Positions 44,974-53,352 are shown, counted from the first letter of the stretch. The stretch: DNA of 57,247 bases from Lysobacteraceae bacterium (GCA_008015095.1 SSEV01000016.1:1-57247), one strand, 5' to 3'. The notes: generated by a model not told the origin, from the letters alone. Translations and numbers: made by a program.

Positions 44974-45124
44974 AGGGTCAAGTCTTTCGGCTACCGTGCC
45001 TGGAACGCTATCCTATCGGTTTATGCAACACCGTCGAGCGCCGCCCCCGGCGGCCGTCCGCCGCGCTCTCGTTGGCCGCGGACCGGTGGCTTTTGCGTTC
45101 ACAGCTTCGACTCGGGGGACCGGT

Positions 45125-45373
45125 ATGCAACAGCGACAGCGCATCAAACAGTATCTGCTTCAGAACTTTCTTTTCTCTAACGACGAAAGCGCGCTCAAAG
45201 ATGACGCCTCGCTGATCCGCGGCGGCATTCTCGATTCGACCGGCATCTACGAACTCATCATGCATCTGGAGGAAGAGTTCAAGATCTCGATCGCCCCGGA
45301 AGAGATGATTCCCGAGAATTTCGACACGATCGAAGCGGTGGACCGCTTCGTCTCGCGCAAACTCGCGGGGTGA
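45125..45373 (+). CDS. Acyl carrier protein
   Basis: An 82-residue, four-helix carrier protein with the phosphopantetheine attachment serine in GGILDSTGI and acidic helix II (ELIMHLEEEFKI). It follows GGGGGACCGGT just before the ATG at 45125. It is not the primary FabF-type ACP: the motif DSTG replaces DSLD. Such ACPs sit beside AMP-forming ligases in XrtA-type EPS loci. Its stop (TGA) overlaps the GTG of the next gene by 4 nt, so it is the leader of a coupled four-gene operon. Confidence 0.9.
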   Translation: MQQRQRIKQYLLQNFLFSNDESALKDDASLIRGGILDSTGIYELIMHLEEEFKISIAPEEMIPENFDTIEAVDRFVSRKLAG

Positions 45374-46926
45374 GCGAGGGCGGCATGTCCTCCTCTGCGA
45401 CTCAAGTTCCGGCGCCGATTTCGGTCCCAGCCCGGGTCGCCGCGATCGCGAACCGCGAACCGCAGCGCATCGCCATCGTCGCCAACGAGCGACGCATCAG
45501 TTATGGCGAGCTGTGGGCGGAGTCGGTCGCGTTCGCGCGCGCGCTTCGCGCACGCGGCCTACGTGCGGGCGATCGCGTCGCGATCTTGCTGCCGAACCGG
45601 ATCGAAGCGGTGGTCGCCTGTTACGGTTGCTGGCTGGCGGGCGGGATCGTCGCGGCGCTGAACGCGCAGGCCAAATCCCGCGATTTCAGCGCATGGCTCG
45701 CGCATTGCGACGCCGCTCACGTCGTCTACGAGTCCACCCATGTCGACGCGGCGGATGCAGTCGCTCATTTGCCCGCGGAAGTCGTGCGCTGGCCGATCGA
45801 TCCGCAGCACGGTCTCGACACAGTCCCCGTCACGGAAGTAGGAGCGCACGACGGCATCGACGGCGTCATGCTCGATCACGATGCGCTGATCCTGTACACC
45901 TCGGGGACTACCGGCGCGCCCAAAGGCGTGACCCTGACCCACCGCAATCTGATCGCGAACGCGGAAGCGGTCGTGCGTTACCTCGAACTGGACGAGCGCG
46001 ACAGCGTGCTCTCGATCCTGGCCTTCTACTATGCTTATGGCGCATCGGTACTGCACACGCATCTGATCGTCGGCGCGCGGATCGTGCTTGCGCCCAACTT
46101 GTTATTTCCGCACCTGCTGATGGACGCGATCGCGCGCGAACGCATCAGCGGATTCTCCGGCGTACCCTCGACCTTCGCGCTGCTGCTGGAGAGGGTGAAA
46201 CTTGCCGATTACGACCTCTCCTCGCTCCGCTATCTCACCCAGGCCGGCGGCGCGATGGGTCGCGGCCTGACCCAGCGCCTGCGCGCCGCGCTGCCGAATC
46301 CGCAGCTGTTCGTGATGTACGGTCAGACCGAAGCGACCTCGCGCCTTACTTGGTTGCCGCCGCAACGGTTGGACGAAAAACTAGGCTCGGTCGGCATTCC
46401 GATCGATGGCGTGCGCCTGCGTATCGTGCATGAGAACGGCGCCGAAGCCGCCATCGGCGATATCGGTGAGGTCTGGGCCAGCGGCGCCAATGTGATGCGC
46501 GGCTATTGGGACAACGCCGAGGCCACGGCCACGGTAATACGTGACGGCTGGTTGCGCACCGGCGATATGGGCCACCTCGACGCCGACGGTTTCCTATGGC
46601 TGGCCGGTCGGCGCAGCGACATGATCAAGACCGGGGCGCACCGCGTGCACCCGAGCGATATCGAAGAGGCGATCGCGGAAATGCCCGGCGTCAGCGAGGT
46701 CGCTGTCGTCGGCGTCGATGACGATATGCTCGGCCAGGTGGTGAAAGCCTTCGTGGTCGCCCCCGGGCTTCCGCCCAACAGCGAGAACATGATCAAAGCC
46801 CATTGCCGGGAACGGCTGGCCAGCTACAAGATTCCCCGCGATATCGAATTTGTCAGCGCACTCCCGCGCACCGCTTCCGGCAAGGTTCGCCGCGCCGCCC
46901 TCCTCGACCCAACGACTACCGCATGA
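45370..46926 (+). CDS. AMP-forming acyl/amino-acyl-ACP ligase
   Basis: A 518-residue ANL-family enzyme. It shows the P-loop LYTSGTTGAPKGVTLTH, FVMYGQTEATSRLTWLP (A5), the A7 motif LRTGDMGHLDADGFLWL, GRRSDMIKTGAHRVHP (A8) and the catalytic lysine segment RTASGKVRR (A10). It probably adenylates a carboxylic acid and loads it onto the adjacent ACP. It resembles the XrtA-system-associated acyl-CoA ligase (TIGR03098-like, from memory). GTG at 45370 overlaps the ACP stop; an ATG at 45385 with GAGGG is an alternative. The acid substrate is unknown. Confidence 0.88.
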   Translation: MSEGGMSSSATQVPAPISVPARVAAIANREPQRIAIVANERRISYGELWAESVAFARALRARGLRAGDRVAILLPNRIEAVVACYGCWLAGGIVAALNAQAKSRDFSAWLAHCDAAHVVYESTHVDAADAVAHLPAEVVRWPIDPQHGLDTVPVTEVGAHDGIDGVMLDHDALILYTSGTTGAPKGVTLTHRNLIANAEAVVRYLELDERDSVLSILAFYYAYGASVLHTHLIVGARIVLAPNLLFPHLLMDAIARERISGFSGVPSTFALLLERVKLADYDLSSLRYLTQAGGAMGRGLTQRLRAALPNPQLFVMYGQTEATSRLTWLPPQRLDEKLGSVGIPIDGVRLRIVHENGAEAAIGDIGEVWASGANVMRGYWDNAEATATVIRDGWLRTGDMGHLDADGFLWLAGRRSDMIKTGAHRVHPSDIEEAIAEMPGVSEVAVVGVDDDMLGQVVKAFVVAPGLPPNSENMIKAHCRERLASYKIPRDIEFVSALPRTASGKVRRAALLDPTTTA

Positions 46927-47924
46927 ACGCCGACCGCAAACCTCTCGACTGGAACGTCCTCGATCTCGACTACGCACAGGAAGCCGACCGCATCGCCGCG
47001 CGACTGCGCGAGATCACTGCGCGACAACTGCACCGACGCGGACTGGTCGTCGCCATTTCAGGCGGCATCGACAGCTCGGCCAGCGTATCGTTGGCGGTGC
47101 GGGCCCTGGGGCCAGAACGCGTGTTCGGCCTGATCCTCCCCGAGCGCGATTCTTCCGACGACAGCGCGGCGCGCGCCAATATTCTGGCGGCGCACCTGGG
47201 CATCCGCACCGAAACCGTCGATATCGCGCCTGCGCTGGAGGCCATCGGTTGCTATCGCGCGCGCGATGCGGCGGTGCGTAACGCGCTGCCCGAATACGGC
47301 GACGGCTGGAAATTCAAGATCGTGATCGACGGCGGCATCGAAGGCCGGTTCAATCGATTCCGTCTGATCGCCGAAGCGCCTGACGGCGCCCAACATGACC
47401 GCGACCTGGCCCTCGCCGACTACCTCACCATCGTCGCCGCCACGAATTTCAAGCAGCGCATCCGCAAGACGCTCGAATACTTTCACGCCGACCGACTCAA
47501 TTACGCCGTGGTCGGCACGCCGAACCGGCTGGAATACGATCAAGGATTCTTCGTCAAGAACGGCGACGGTTCTGCCGATGTCAAACCGATCGCGCATCTG
47601 TACAAATCCCAGGTGTATGGCATGACCCGTCATCTCGGCCTGCCCGAGCGCGTCTGCGCCGCAGTGCCGACCACCGACACCTACAGCCTCAGCCAGGGGC
47701 AGGACGAGTTCTATTTCGCCTTGCCCTATCGCGAAATGGATCTGGCGGTGTACGCGCTCAACCACGGTTATACGGCGGCGGAACTCGCTGCGGCCCTGAG
47801 CATCGACGAAACCCGCGCCAACGCCATCTACGACGATATCCGCAACAAACGACGCACGACCAAGTACCTGCATCTACCGCCGGTGCTGGTGGTCGACGTG
47901 CCAGAGCCGCACCGCGACGCATGA
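46923..47924 (+). CDS. NAD-synthase-like ATP-pyrophosphatase (stand-alone ligase domain)
   Basis: A 333-residue NadE-family protein lacking the N-terminal glutaminase of the larger NAD synthases. The PP-loop is VAISGGIDSSASVSLA; LPERDSSDDSAARANILAAHLGI, GTPNRLEYDQGFFVKNGDGSADV, KSQVYGMTRHLGLPERV and SQGQDEFYFALPY match the NAD synthase core. The variant motifs and a central insert (EYGDGWKFKIVIDGGIEGRFNRF) suggest a changed substrate. Like NadE it should adenylate a carboxylate and amidate it with ammonia. Lying between an ACP ligase and a GNAT, it may amidate a carrier-bound or sugar acid. ATGA overlaps at both ends. Confidence 0.8.
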   Translation: MNADRKPLDWNVLDLDYAQEADRIAARLREITARQLHRRGLVVAISGGIDSSASVSLAVRALGPERVFGLILPERDSSDDSAARANILAAHLGIRTETVDIAPALEAIGCYRARDAAVRNALPEYGDGWKFKIVIDGGIEGRFNRFRLIAEAPDGAQHDRDLALADYLTIVAATNFKQRIRKTLEYFHADRLNYAVVGTPNRLEYDQGFFVKNGDGSADVKPIAHLYKSQVYGMTRHLGLPERVCAAVPTTDTYSLSQGQDEFYFALPYREMDLAVYALNHGYTAAELAAALSIDETRANAIYDDIRNKRRTTKYLHLPPVLVVDVPEPHRDA

Positions 47925-48979
47925 GCGCCACGGAGGGCCCGCAGTACCGGGTACGCGATGGCGATATCGCGCGTGACCGCGAGGCGGTGCTCGCGGTGTG
48001 GCGCGGCAATCTCGGCCAGGATGCGCGCATGGCGCGCAAGTACGACTGGTTTTATGGTCGCGCGCCCTCCGGCGCGCCACTGCTGCAGTTGCTCGAACAC
48101 GAGGCAGGCGCGGCGCCGGTCGGCGTCTGCGCTGCGGGGCGCAGACGGATGTCGCATCGGGGTCAGCCACTGTGCGCCGGCGTGTTGGTCGATCTGGCCG
48201 TCGCTCCCGATCACCGCTCGCTCGGACCGGCCTTGATGTTGCAACAAGGCCTGTTCGCCGCCGGCAAGCGTGAACTCGATCTGCTCTACGGTTTCCCCAA
48301 TCCGAAAGCCGCTCCGGTGTTCAAACGCATCGGCTATCGCAAATTCGCCGATATGACCCGCTATGCGCGCGTGGTGCGGCATGCGAGTTACGCGCGCAGA
48401 CGACTAGCCGAAAAATTGCCGGCGCCACTGGCTGCGGCGATGGCCGCTATGGCCGGCCCCGCGATCGATTTGCTCAAGCGGCTCGACGATGCGCGACGTT
48501 GGCCAGCTGCGCGTCGCTATCGCGTCGAATGGCACGAGCGCGCGCCCGACATCGAATCCCTCTGGCGCGATTCGGCGAAACCCGACGCTTTGACCGCTGT
48601 TCGCGACGCCGCATATCTGCGTTGGCGCTTCGACGAGGCCCCGGATGCGCGATTCCGTCACTTGCTGTTGCGCGATGGCGACACTTCCTGCGCGTGGTTC
48701 GCAACCACGCACGACGATCACACACTACAGGTCCATGATTTCTGGACGCTTGACGGCGCGACCCCGGCGCCCGAGATCATCGCCGCGCTCCTGCGCGCCG
48801 CCTACGCGATGGGCCATGCGACGGTTTCGCTGGAACTGGCGACTAGCGCGCAACGGCTGCAGCCATGGCTGACGCTCGGATTCAGCGACCGCGGACAACG
48901 CCCGTTATTCGGCTATTGGGCGCAGATCGCGGACGGCTCGCCCGACCTGCATATCGTCTCGGCCGACGAGGACGAATAG
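47921..48979 (+). CDS. GNAT-family N-acetyltransferase
   Basis: A 352-residue protein with a GNAT fold at the N-terminus (VLVDLAVAPDHRSLGPALMLQQGL corresponds to the motif A strand-helix; YGFPNPKAAPVFKRIGYRKF is a motif B-like segment). A second half with AAYLRWRFDEAPDARFRHLLLRDG and HDFWTLDG resembles another GNAT-like domain, so it may be a duplicated acetyltransferase. It is the last gene of the operon (4-nt overlap upstream). It may transfer an acyl group from the ACP to an amino sugar; this is inference from location. Confidence 0.75.
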   Translation: MSATEGPQYRVRDGDIARDREAVLAVWRGNLGQDARMARKYDWFYGRAPSGAPLLQLLEHEAGAAPVGVCAAGRRRMSHRGQPLCAGVLVDLAVAPDHRSLGPALMLQQGLFAAGKRELDLLYGFPNPKAAPVFKRIGYRKFADMTRYARVVRHASYARRRLAEKLPAPLAAAMAAMAGPAIDLLKRLDDARRWPAARRYRVEWHERAPDIESLWRDSAKPDALTAVRDAAYLRWRFDEAPDARFRHLLLRDGDTSCAWFATTHDDHTLQVHDFWTLDGATPAPEIIAALLRAAYAMGHATVSLELATSAQRLQPWLTLGFSDRGQRPLFGYWAQIADGSPDLHIVSADEDE

Positions 48980-49031
48980 GCTGAGATCTAAGCAAGGTCT
49001 GAACAACACGCCCTGGTGTTATTCGGACGTT

Positions 49032-49058
49032 GCAGACTCGGGCCAAGCCCGAGTCTGC
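49032..49058. terminator. Perfect 12-bp hairpin after the ACP operon
   Basis: GCAGACTCGGGC pairs perfectly with GCCCGAGTCTGC across a 3-base loop, ~50 nt after the GNAT stop. It is followed by TCCCGCGGGA and lacks a T tract, so it may be a Rho-aided terminator or an mRNA stabiliser. The AACAACACGCCCTGGTGTT hairpin just before it is weaker. Confidence 0.55.
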
Positions 49059-49169
49059 TCCCGCGGGATCACCCTCCATGTTGCGCGGTACTTTCTGAGT
49101 CGTTCAGAGGGCCCTGAAAATACGCCGGAAGAGATCTGTTGGGCGCCTAGTGTGGGGTCTCAGAAATAA

Positions 49170-49291
49170 GGCAACACTGAGCAAGTCCGACATGAATTCG
49201 GACTTGCTCTCGCCGAATCAATCACTTGCGTGATTGATTCGCGGGCGGCATATCCCTGCGCCGCGGCAACGCTGACTTTTGCAGTGTTGCC
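49170..49291 (+). repeat. Palindromic repeat element with perfect terminal inverted repeats (copy E)
   Basis: GGCAACACTG at 49170-49179 is the exact reverse complement of CAGTGTTGCC at 49282-49291. Inside are a 10-bp perfect stem (GCAAGTCCGA/TCGGACTTGC), a 12-bp perfect stem (CGAATCAATCAC/GTGATTGATTCG) and the string GGCATATCCCTGCGCCGCGGCAACGCTG. The ~122-bp unit has no ORF. Copy D at 32123-32242 shares the internal order. Part of the core also matches, in reverse orientation, the element at 10330. Confidence 0.75.
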
Positions 49292-49444
49292 GTAAGCATG
49301 CGAAATAGGCTGCTGATAAATCCGAGTTTTGCTACTTCGGCGGGCAGAAAAACACATCGCGGACTTTTGAAACGCCACGCCAGGACAGTACGCTCGCAGC
49401 GGCCGAAAGCGTCTCAAACAGACACTGCGCATTCGGCCGATTCT

Positions 49445-50476
49445 TCAGCACGACAAGCGCCGCACAGGCCGCCGAAACAAATACCACGCCAACCAGTCAG
49501 CACGAAAACGTCCTCGCGCATCAGTGACGGTGTCGGTTTCGAAACCGGTCCTGCCGAGCAGCCACTCCGGTCGTTCGCCGACCGCATTCAATACCGGCAC
49601 GCTGGTGAACACCAGTTCGTAGCCGCTCTCGCGCGCACGCACGGCGATTTCGCCATCGTAAGCGCCGTGCGGGAAGGACATCGTCCGGCAGGCCGATGTC
49701 GCATCGTCGGCGGGCAAACCCAGCATCGCTCGCAATGCCGCTTGCGCGCCGCCAAGCTCCGCGTCGAGATCTTCGGCCCTCGTCATCGCCACGTGGCTTT
49801 TGCCGTGAAGCCCCAATTCGATTCCGCCGGTGCGCAATCGCGGCAGATCCTCGACATCGACCATATGCCGCATGCCATCGTCGAGGGCTTCGGCATGTGC
49901 CTGCAGCGCGGTTTTGCGTCGCTCCGGAGACATCTGCTCCAATGCGGCGATCAATTGACGCAGACCGGCGATGCCATGATCAGGCGCATGTCCGCCCCCC
50001 TGCGCAACGACGCCCGCCGCCAAGGCTTCGACCGACAAATGCCCGCGTCGCCAGGCAGCGATAATCCGCTCCTGAAAGAATGGTTGCCCCGCGCCTACCG
50101 CATCGGCGGCGACGAACATCACCGCGGGCAATCCGGTGCGGCGCAACGCCGGCAACGCATAGTCGAGATTGTCCAGCCAACCGTCATCGAAACTGATCAA
50201 CAGCGCACGTGGAGGCAGGCTGCCGCCGGAACGGCGCGCCCGCACCACGTCGTCCAGCGAAACCACGTGGTAATGCTTGCTGAAGAAATCCAGGGAACGG
50301 GCGAACAGGCCCTCGGTGATCGTGTAGTCGGGATCGCAGCCCGACCAGCGCGGATCGTCCGGGCGGAGGGTGCGATGGAACATCACCACCGTTAAACTAT
50401 CCGCATTGCGCAGACGGTGGTACAGACCGAGTACGCCGCTGGCATACAGGCACTTTCTGGCGAAATCCTTGAGCAT
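49445..50476 (-). CDS. Polysaccharide deacetylase-family protein
   Basis: A 343-residue NodB-type protein: LTVVMFHRTLRPDDP, LLISFDDGWLDNLDYALPAL (motif 1), IELGLHGKSHVAMTRAE (motif 2 with HxxxH-like spacing) and FPHGAYD. It is the fourth deacetylase-like gene of the locus and differs in architecture from the others. Its start (ATG at 50476) overlaps head-to-head with the start of the divergent GT2 gene. No signal peptide is evident. EPS de-N-acetylation is the likely role, with the metal-binding residues apparently intact. Confidence 0.87.
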   Translation of the reverse strand: MLKDFARKCLYASGVLGLYHRLRNADSLTVVMFHRTLRPDDPRWSGCDPDYTITEGLFARSLDFFSKHYHVVSLDDVVRARRSGGSLPPRALLISFDDGWLDNLDYALPALRRTGLPAVMFVAADAVGAGQPFFQERIIAAWRRGHLSVEALAAGVVAQGGGHAPDHGIAGLRQLIAALEQMSPERRKTALQAHAEALDDGMRHMVDVEDLPRLRTGGIELGLHGKSHVAMTRAEDLDAELGGAQAALRAMLGLPADDATSACRTMSFPHGAYDGEIAVRARESGYELVFTSVPVLNAVGERPEWLLGRTGFETDTVTDARGRFRADWLAWYLFRRPVRRLSC

Positions 50477-51389
50477 GGCGCACGCGATCGGAATTTCCGC
50501 AATTATACCGACCTACAACCGGCGGGAGCTGGTGCAATGCGCCATCGATTCGGCGCTCGCCCAGACTTGCCCGGTCGACGAGATCATCGTGGTCGACGAT
50601 GGCTCCACGGACGGCACCGAGGATGCCCTGGCCGCACGTTATGGCGGCCGCATCCGCTATCACCGCCAGCAAAATGCCGGAGTTTCGGCCGCGCGCAACG
50701 CTGGCATGCGCCTGGCCCGCGGTCGCTATATCGCACTGCTCGACAGCGACGACCTGTGGTTGCCGGACAAAACCCGGCTTCAGCGCGAATGGCTCGATGC
50801 GCACCCCGATTTCGGCATGGTGCTATGCGACGTCGAGCGTATCGAGGCCGACGGCACGCCGATCAATGTCTTCCGTCGGCGCGATGTGCTCAAAGAGGAC
50901 GGCTGGGCGCTGCAATGGCTGCTCGCAAATCCGTCCCTGGTGCCGGCCTCGGCGATGTTCCGCCGCGAAGTGTTCGAGACCAGCGGAGGGTTCGATCCGT
51001 CGCTGCGCACCGCCGAAGATATCGACTTCCATCTGCGTGTGGCGAAAACCTGGCGGATCGGCGTCGTCGAACAATCGCTGGTCAAGGCCATGCGCGGCCA
51101 TGACGGTTTGTCGGCCGAATCCAGCACATACGACGATTACGTGAAAGTGGTCGAGCGCGCCGCGGCCGATGCCGAAGGGGTCGTCGACGAAGCCCTGCGC
51201 CGCCATGCATTGAGCGTGATCTACGCACGCAACGCGCGTGGCATGGCGATCCGTCGCCGTTGGCGCGATGCATGGCGCCTCGCGTGCGCCGCCTGGAGCT
51301 ATGCGCAAAACGCGACGCAGAAGCGCGAATTACTCGGGCTGATCCCGTTTTCCGCGAAACGCATCCTTAGCGGCTGGTTGCGGCGCTGA
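50475..51389 (+). CDS. Glycosyltransferase family 2
   Basis: A 304-residue GT-A enzyme: ISAIIPTYNRRELVQCAIDSAL, IIVVDDGSTDGTEDAL, the DXD-like ALLDSDDLWLPDKT, and TAEDIDFHLRVAKTW in the acceptor region. A C-terminal basic amphipathic stretch may bind the membrane. The track ORF starts 35 codons earlier, opposite the divergent deacetylase; I use the ATG at 50475. Its start codon overlaps the divergent start codon. It is convergent with the sugar transferase gene. Confidence 0.9.
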   Translation: MAHAIGISAIIPTYNRRELVQCAIDSALAQTCPVDEIIVVDDGSTDGTEDALAARYGGRIRYHRQQNAGVSAARNAGMRLARGRYIALLDSDDLWLPDKTRLQREWLDAHPDFGMVLCDVERIEADGTPINVFRRRDVLKEDGWALQWLLANPSLVPASAMFRREVFETSGGFDPSLRTAEDIDFHLRVAKTWRIGVVEQSLVKAMRGHDGLSAESSTYDDYVKVVERAAADAEGVVDEALRRHALSVIYARNARGMAIRRRWRDAWRLACAAWSYAQNATQKRELLGLIPFSAKRILSGWLRR

Positions 51390-51397
51390 CGAAACGA

Positions 51398-51426
51398 CCG
51401 CGGCGGAGGGGACATACCCGCCGCGG
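51398..51426. terminator. GC-rich hairpin between convergent genes
   Basis: CCGCGGCGG pairs with CCGCCGCGG across an 11-base loop, 8 nt after the GT2 stop and 51 nt from the stop of the convergent sugar transferase gene. No T tract is present. Confidence 0.45.
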
Positions 51427-51477
51427 GTATCGCGTCCTAATGATTCCGAATCTGACTGCTCAACGTGGACGGTTGGT

Positions 51478-52872
51478 TCAGCGCGCGCCACGCCCGAACA
51501 GGACAACTTCGACCGTCTGCAGCATGATCATCAGATCGAACAGGAGGCCATGGTTCTTGACATAGAACAGGTCAAATTTCAACTTCTCGTTGGCGTCGCG
51601 CACCGACGCTCCATACGGGTAGCGCAACTGCGCCCAACCTGTCAGGCCCGGCTTCACCGAATGGCGCACGCCGTAATAGCGCACTTCGTTGTTGAGCATT
51701 TCCACAAATTGGGGACGCTCCGGACGCGGGCCGACAAAGCTCATTTCGCCCTTCAGCACGAGGAACAACTGCGGCAGTTCGTCGAGCCGGGTCTTGCGGA
51801 TGAACTTGCCGACGCGCGTGGTGCGGTCGTCGTTCTGCTGCGCCCAGACCGCTTTGCCGTCGCTTTCCGCATCGACCCGCATGCTGCGGAATTTCACCAT
51901 CTCGAAGTGCCGGCCATGTTCGCCGACACGGGTCTGCCGATACAGCACCGGCCCCGGCGATTCCAGGCGCACCGCAAGGGCAACCAGCAACATCGCCGGC
52001 CAACTCACGACCAGCAACGCGATCGCCGCCAGCAGGTCGAAGAAGCGCTTGGTCAACCGGCGCGGGGTCGAATAATCGAATTCGCCGGAAAACACCAGCC
52101 AGGACGGATCGGCGATGCTCAGCTGCACCATCCCGGCCTCGCGCTCGAAAAAGCTCGACAAATCGGTGACCAGCACACCCTGCTGCACGCAGACGAGCAT
52201 CTGCTCCATCGGCATGCCGCCACGACGCTCGTCCGGCGCGATCACGATTTCGTCGACATCCATCCGCTCGGCGATCTGGCTGATGGTTTCCCCGCTATTG
52301 ATCAACAACTCATCGTCGACCACGATTGGCTGGTTCGGCACCGGCACGAAACCGAGGATATTGAACGATTGGCGATCGCTTTTGCGGCGCAGGCGCGTAT
52401 TGATCAGATTGGCCTTCTCGCCCGCGCCATAGATCAGCACGCGCTGCTTGAGCATCGTCGCGGCGGACAGATGCAACACCAGCAGGCGCACGAGCAGAAT
52501 CGCACAGAACCCGATACTCAATGCCAGCGCCAACACGCCGCGCCCGATGTAGGTTTGCGGCACTGCGTAGTAGATGACCAGCAACGCGACGCCGCCGAAC
52601 ATGAAAGATACCGACAGCCTCAGCAGGAAGTCGATCTTGCGATGGCGCACGTAGGCCTGATACAGGCCGAAGGCGAGCATCGACCCGGTGACGCACAGCG
52701 CTACGAGCAACGCCCGCGGCAGAATTCCGCCGACGAAGGAATCGAACGCCGAAAGATCGTTCAAATATCGCAGTCGCGCCGCGCCCAGTACCGACAAAAC
52801 GACTACGGCCATTTCGATCAGCCACAGGCCTCGTAACGCGTGTTTCTGCCTGCTCGCTCGAATCGTCTTCAT
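51478..52872 (-). CDS. Polyprenyl-phosphate sugar phosphotransferase (EpsB/WcaJ-like)
   Basis: A 464-residue initiating enzyme with four N-terminal membrane helices (GLWLIEMAVVVLSVLGAARL and following), a CoA-binding-like domain (RVLIYGAGEKANLINTRL) and a C-terminal bacterial sugar transferase: KRFFDLLAAIALLVVSW, SPGPVLYRQTRVGEHGRHFEMVKFRSM, KTRLDELPQLFLVLKGEMSFVGPRPE and VKPGLTGWAQLRY. It should put the first sugar-phosphate on undecaprenyl phosphate and so start the repeat unit. The track ORF is too long; the ATG at 52872 has AGGGGG upstream. It resembles the XrtA-associated EpsB family (TIGR03013-like, from memory). Confidence 0.92.
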   Translation of the reverse strand: MKTIRASRQKHALRGLWLIEMAVVVLSVLGAARLRYLNDLSAFDSFVGGILPRALLVALCVTGSMLAFGLYQAYVRHRKIDFLLRLSVSFMFGGVALLVIYYAVPQTYIGRGVLALALSIGFCAILLVRLLVLHLSAATMLKQRVLIYGAGEKANLINTRLRRKSDRQSFNILGFVPVPNQPIVVDDELLINSGETISQIAERMDVDEIVIAPDERRGGMPMEQMLVCVQQGVLVTDLSSFFEREAGMVQLSIADPSWLVFSGEFDYSTPRRLTKRFFDLLAAIALLVVSWPAMLLVALAVRLESPGPVLYRQTRVGEHGRHFEMVKFRSMRVDAESDGKAVWAQQNDDRTTRVGKFIRKTRLDELPQLFLVLKGEMSFVGPRPERPQFVEMLNNEVRYYGVRHSVKPGLTGWAQLRYPYGASVRDANEKLKFDLFYVKNHGLLFDLMIMLQTVEVVLFGRGAR

Positions 52873-53074
52873 TGCATCCCCCTGATGCTTTACCAAACCC
52901 GCCATGCCGGAATCAGGCACGACACTTCCTTGTCCAGCCCGCGAAAGCGAAGCCGAACTGCGATAGGCGCTCTGCACATTCCCCCTGTGCCGATGGCGGC
53001 CCTGCCGATCGGGATCCTTGGTCACTGCCTTTTGAGTGCGCCAATCCCGCCGTACCAGATCATTGTAGCGAACG

Positions 53075-53089
53075 TTTCGTGACACGAAA
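53075..53089. promoter_or_regulatory. Perfect inverted repeat TTTCGTGACACGAAA
   Basis: A 7-bp perfect palindrome with a single central base. Position (upstream of the EPS sugar transferase gene) and symmetry suit a transcription-factor site, but no regulator for it can be named. Confidence 0.35.
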
Positions 53090-53352
53090 TACGGACAATT
53101 CCGCCAGTTAGCGATCGCGATCGAAGCCATGTCGCAATTGTTGCGATCTCATAACCCGATTCATCGATGGATGATTGCCGCATTGGAGACGGGTTCCGAC
53201 ACGCCTTGTCAGGTTCCGACCATACGCGACCATAATGACGCCTCGCGCGATACCCGATATGCAACGCGGAGTTGAAAATTTCTGACGCGCGATGGATATG
53301 CGGAGCCGTTTTCCGCACAAACTTTCCGACGAACGGTCGTTTTAGATCGTCA

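Larger units (their letters stand above)
48980..49444. other. Intergenic region with hairpin and repeat copy E
   Basis: About 465 bases between the GNAT gene and the convergent deacetylase gene. It contains a perfect hairpin at 49032-49058, the palindromic repeat element at 49170-49291 and no believable gene. The small minus-strand ORF called at 49160-49432 runs through the repeat. Confidence 0.5.
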
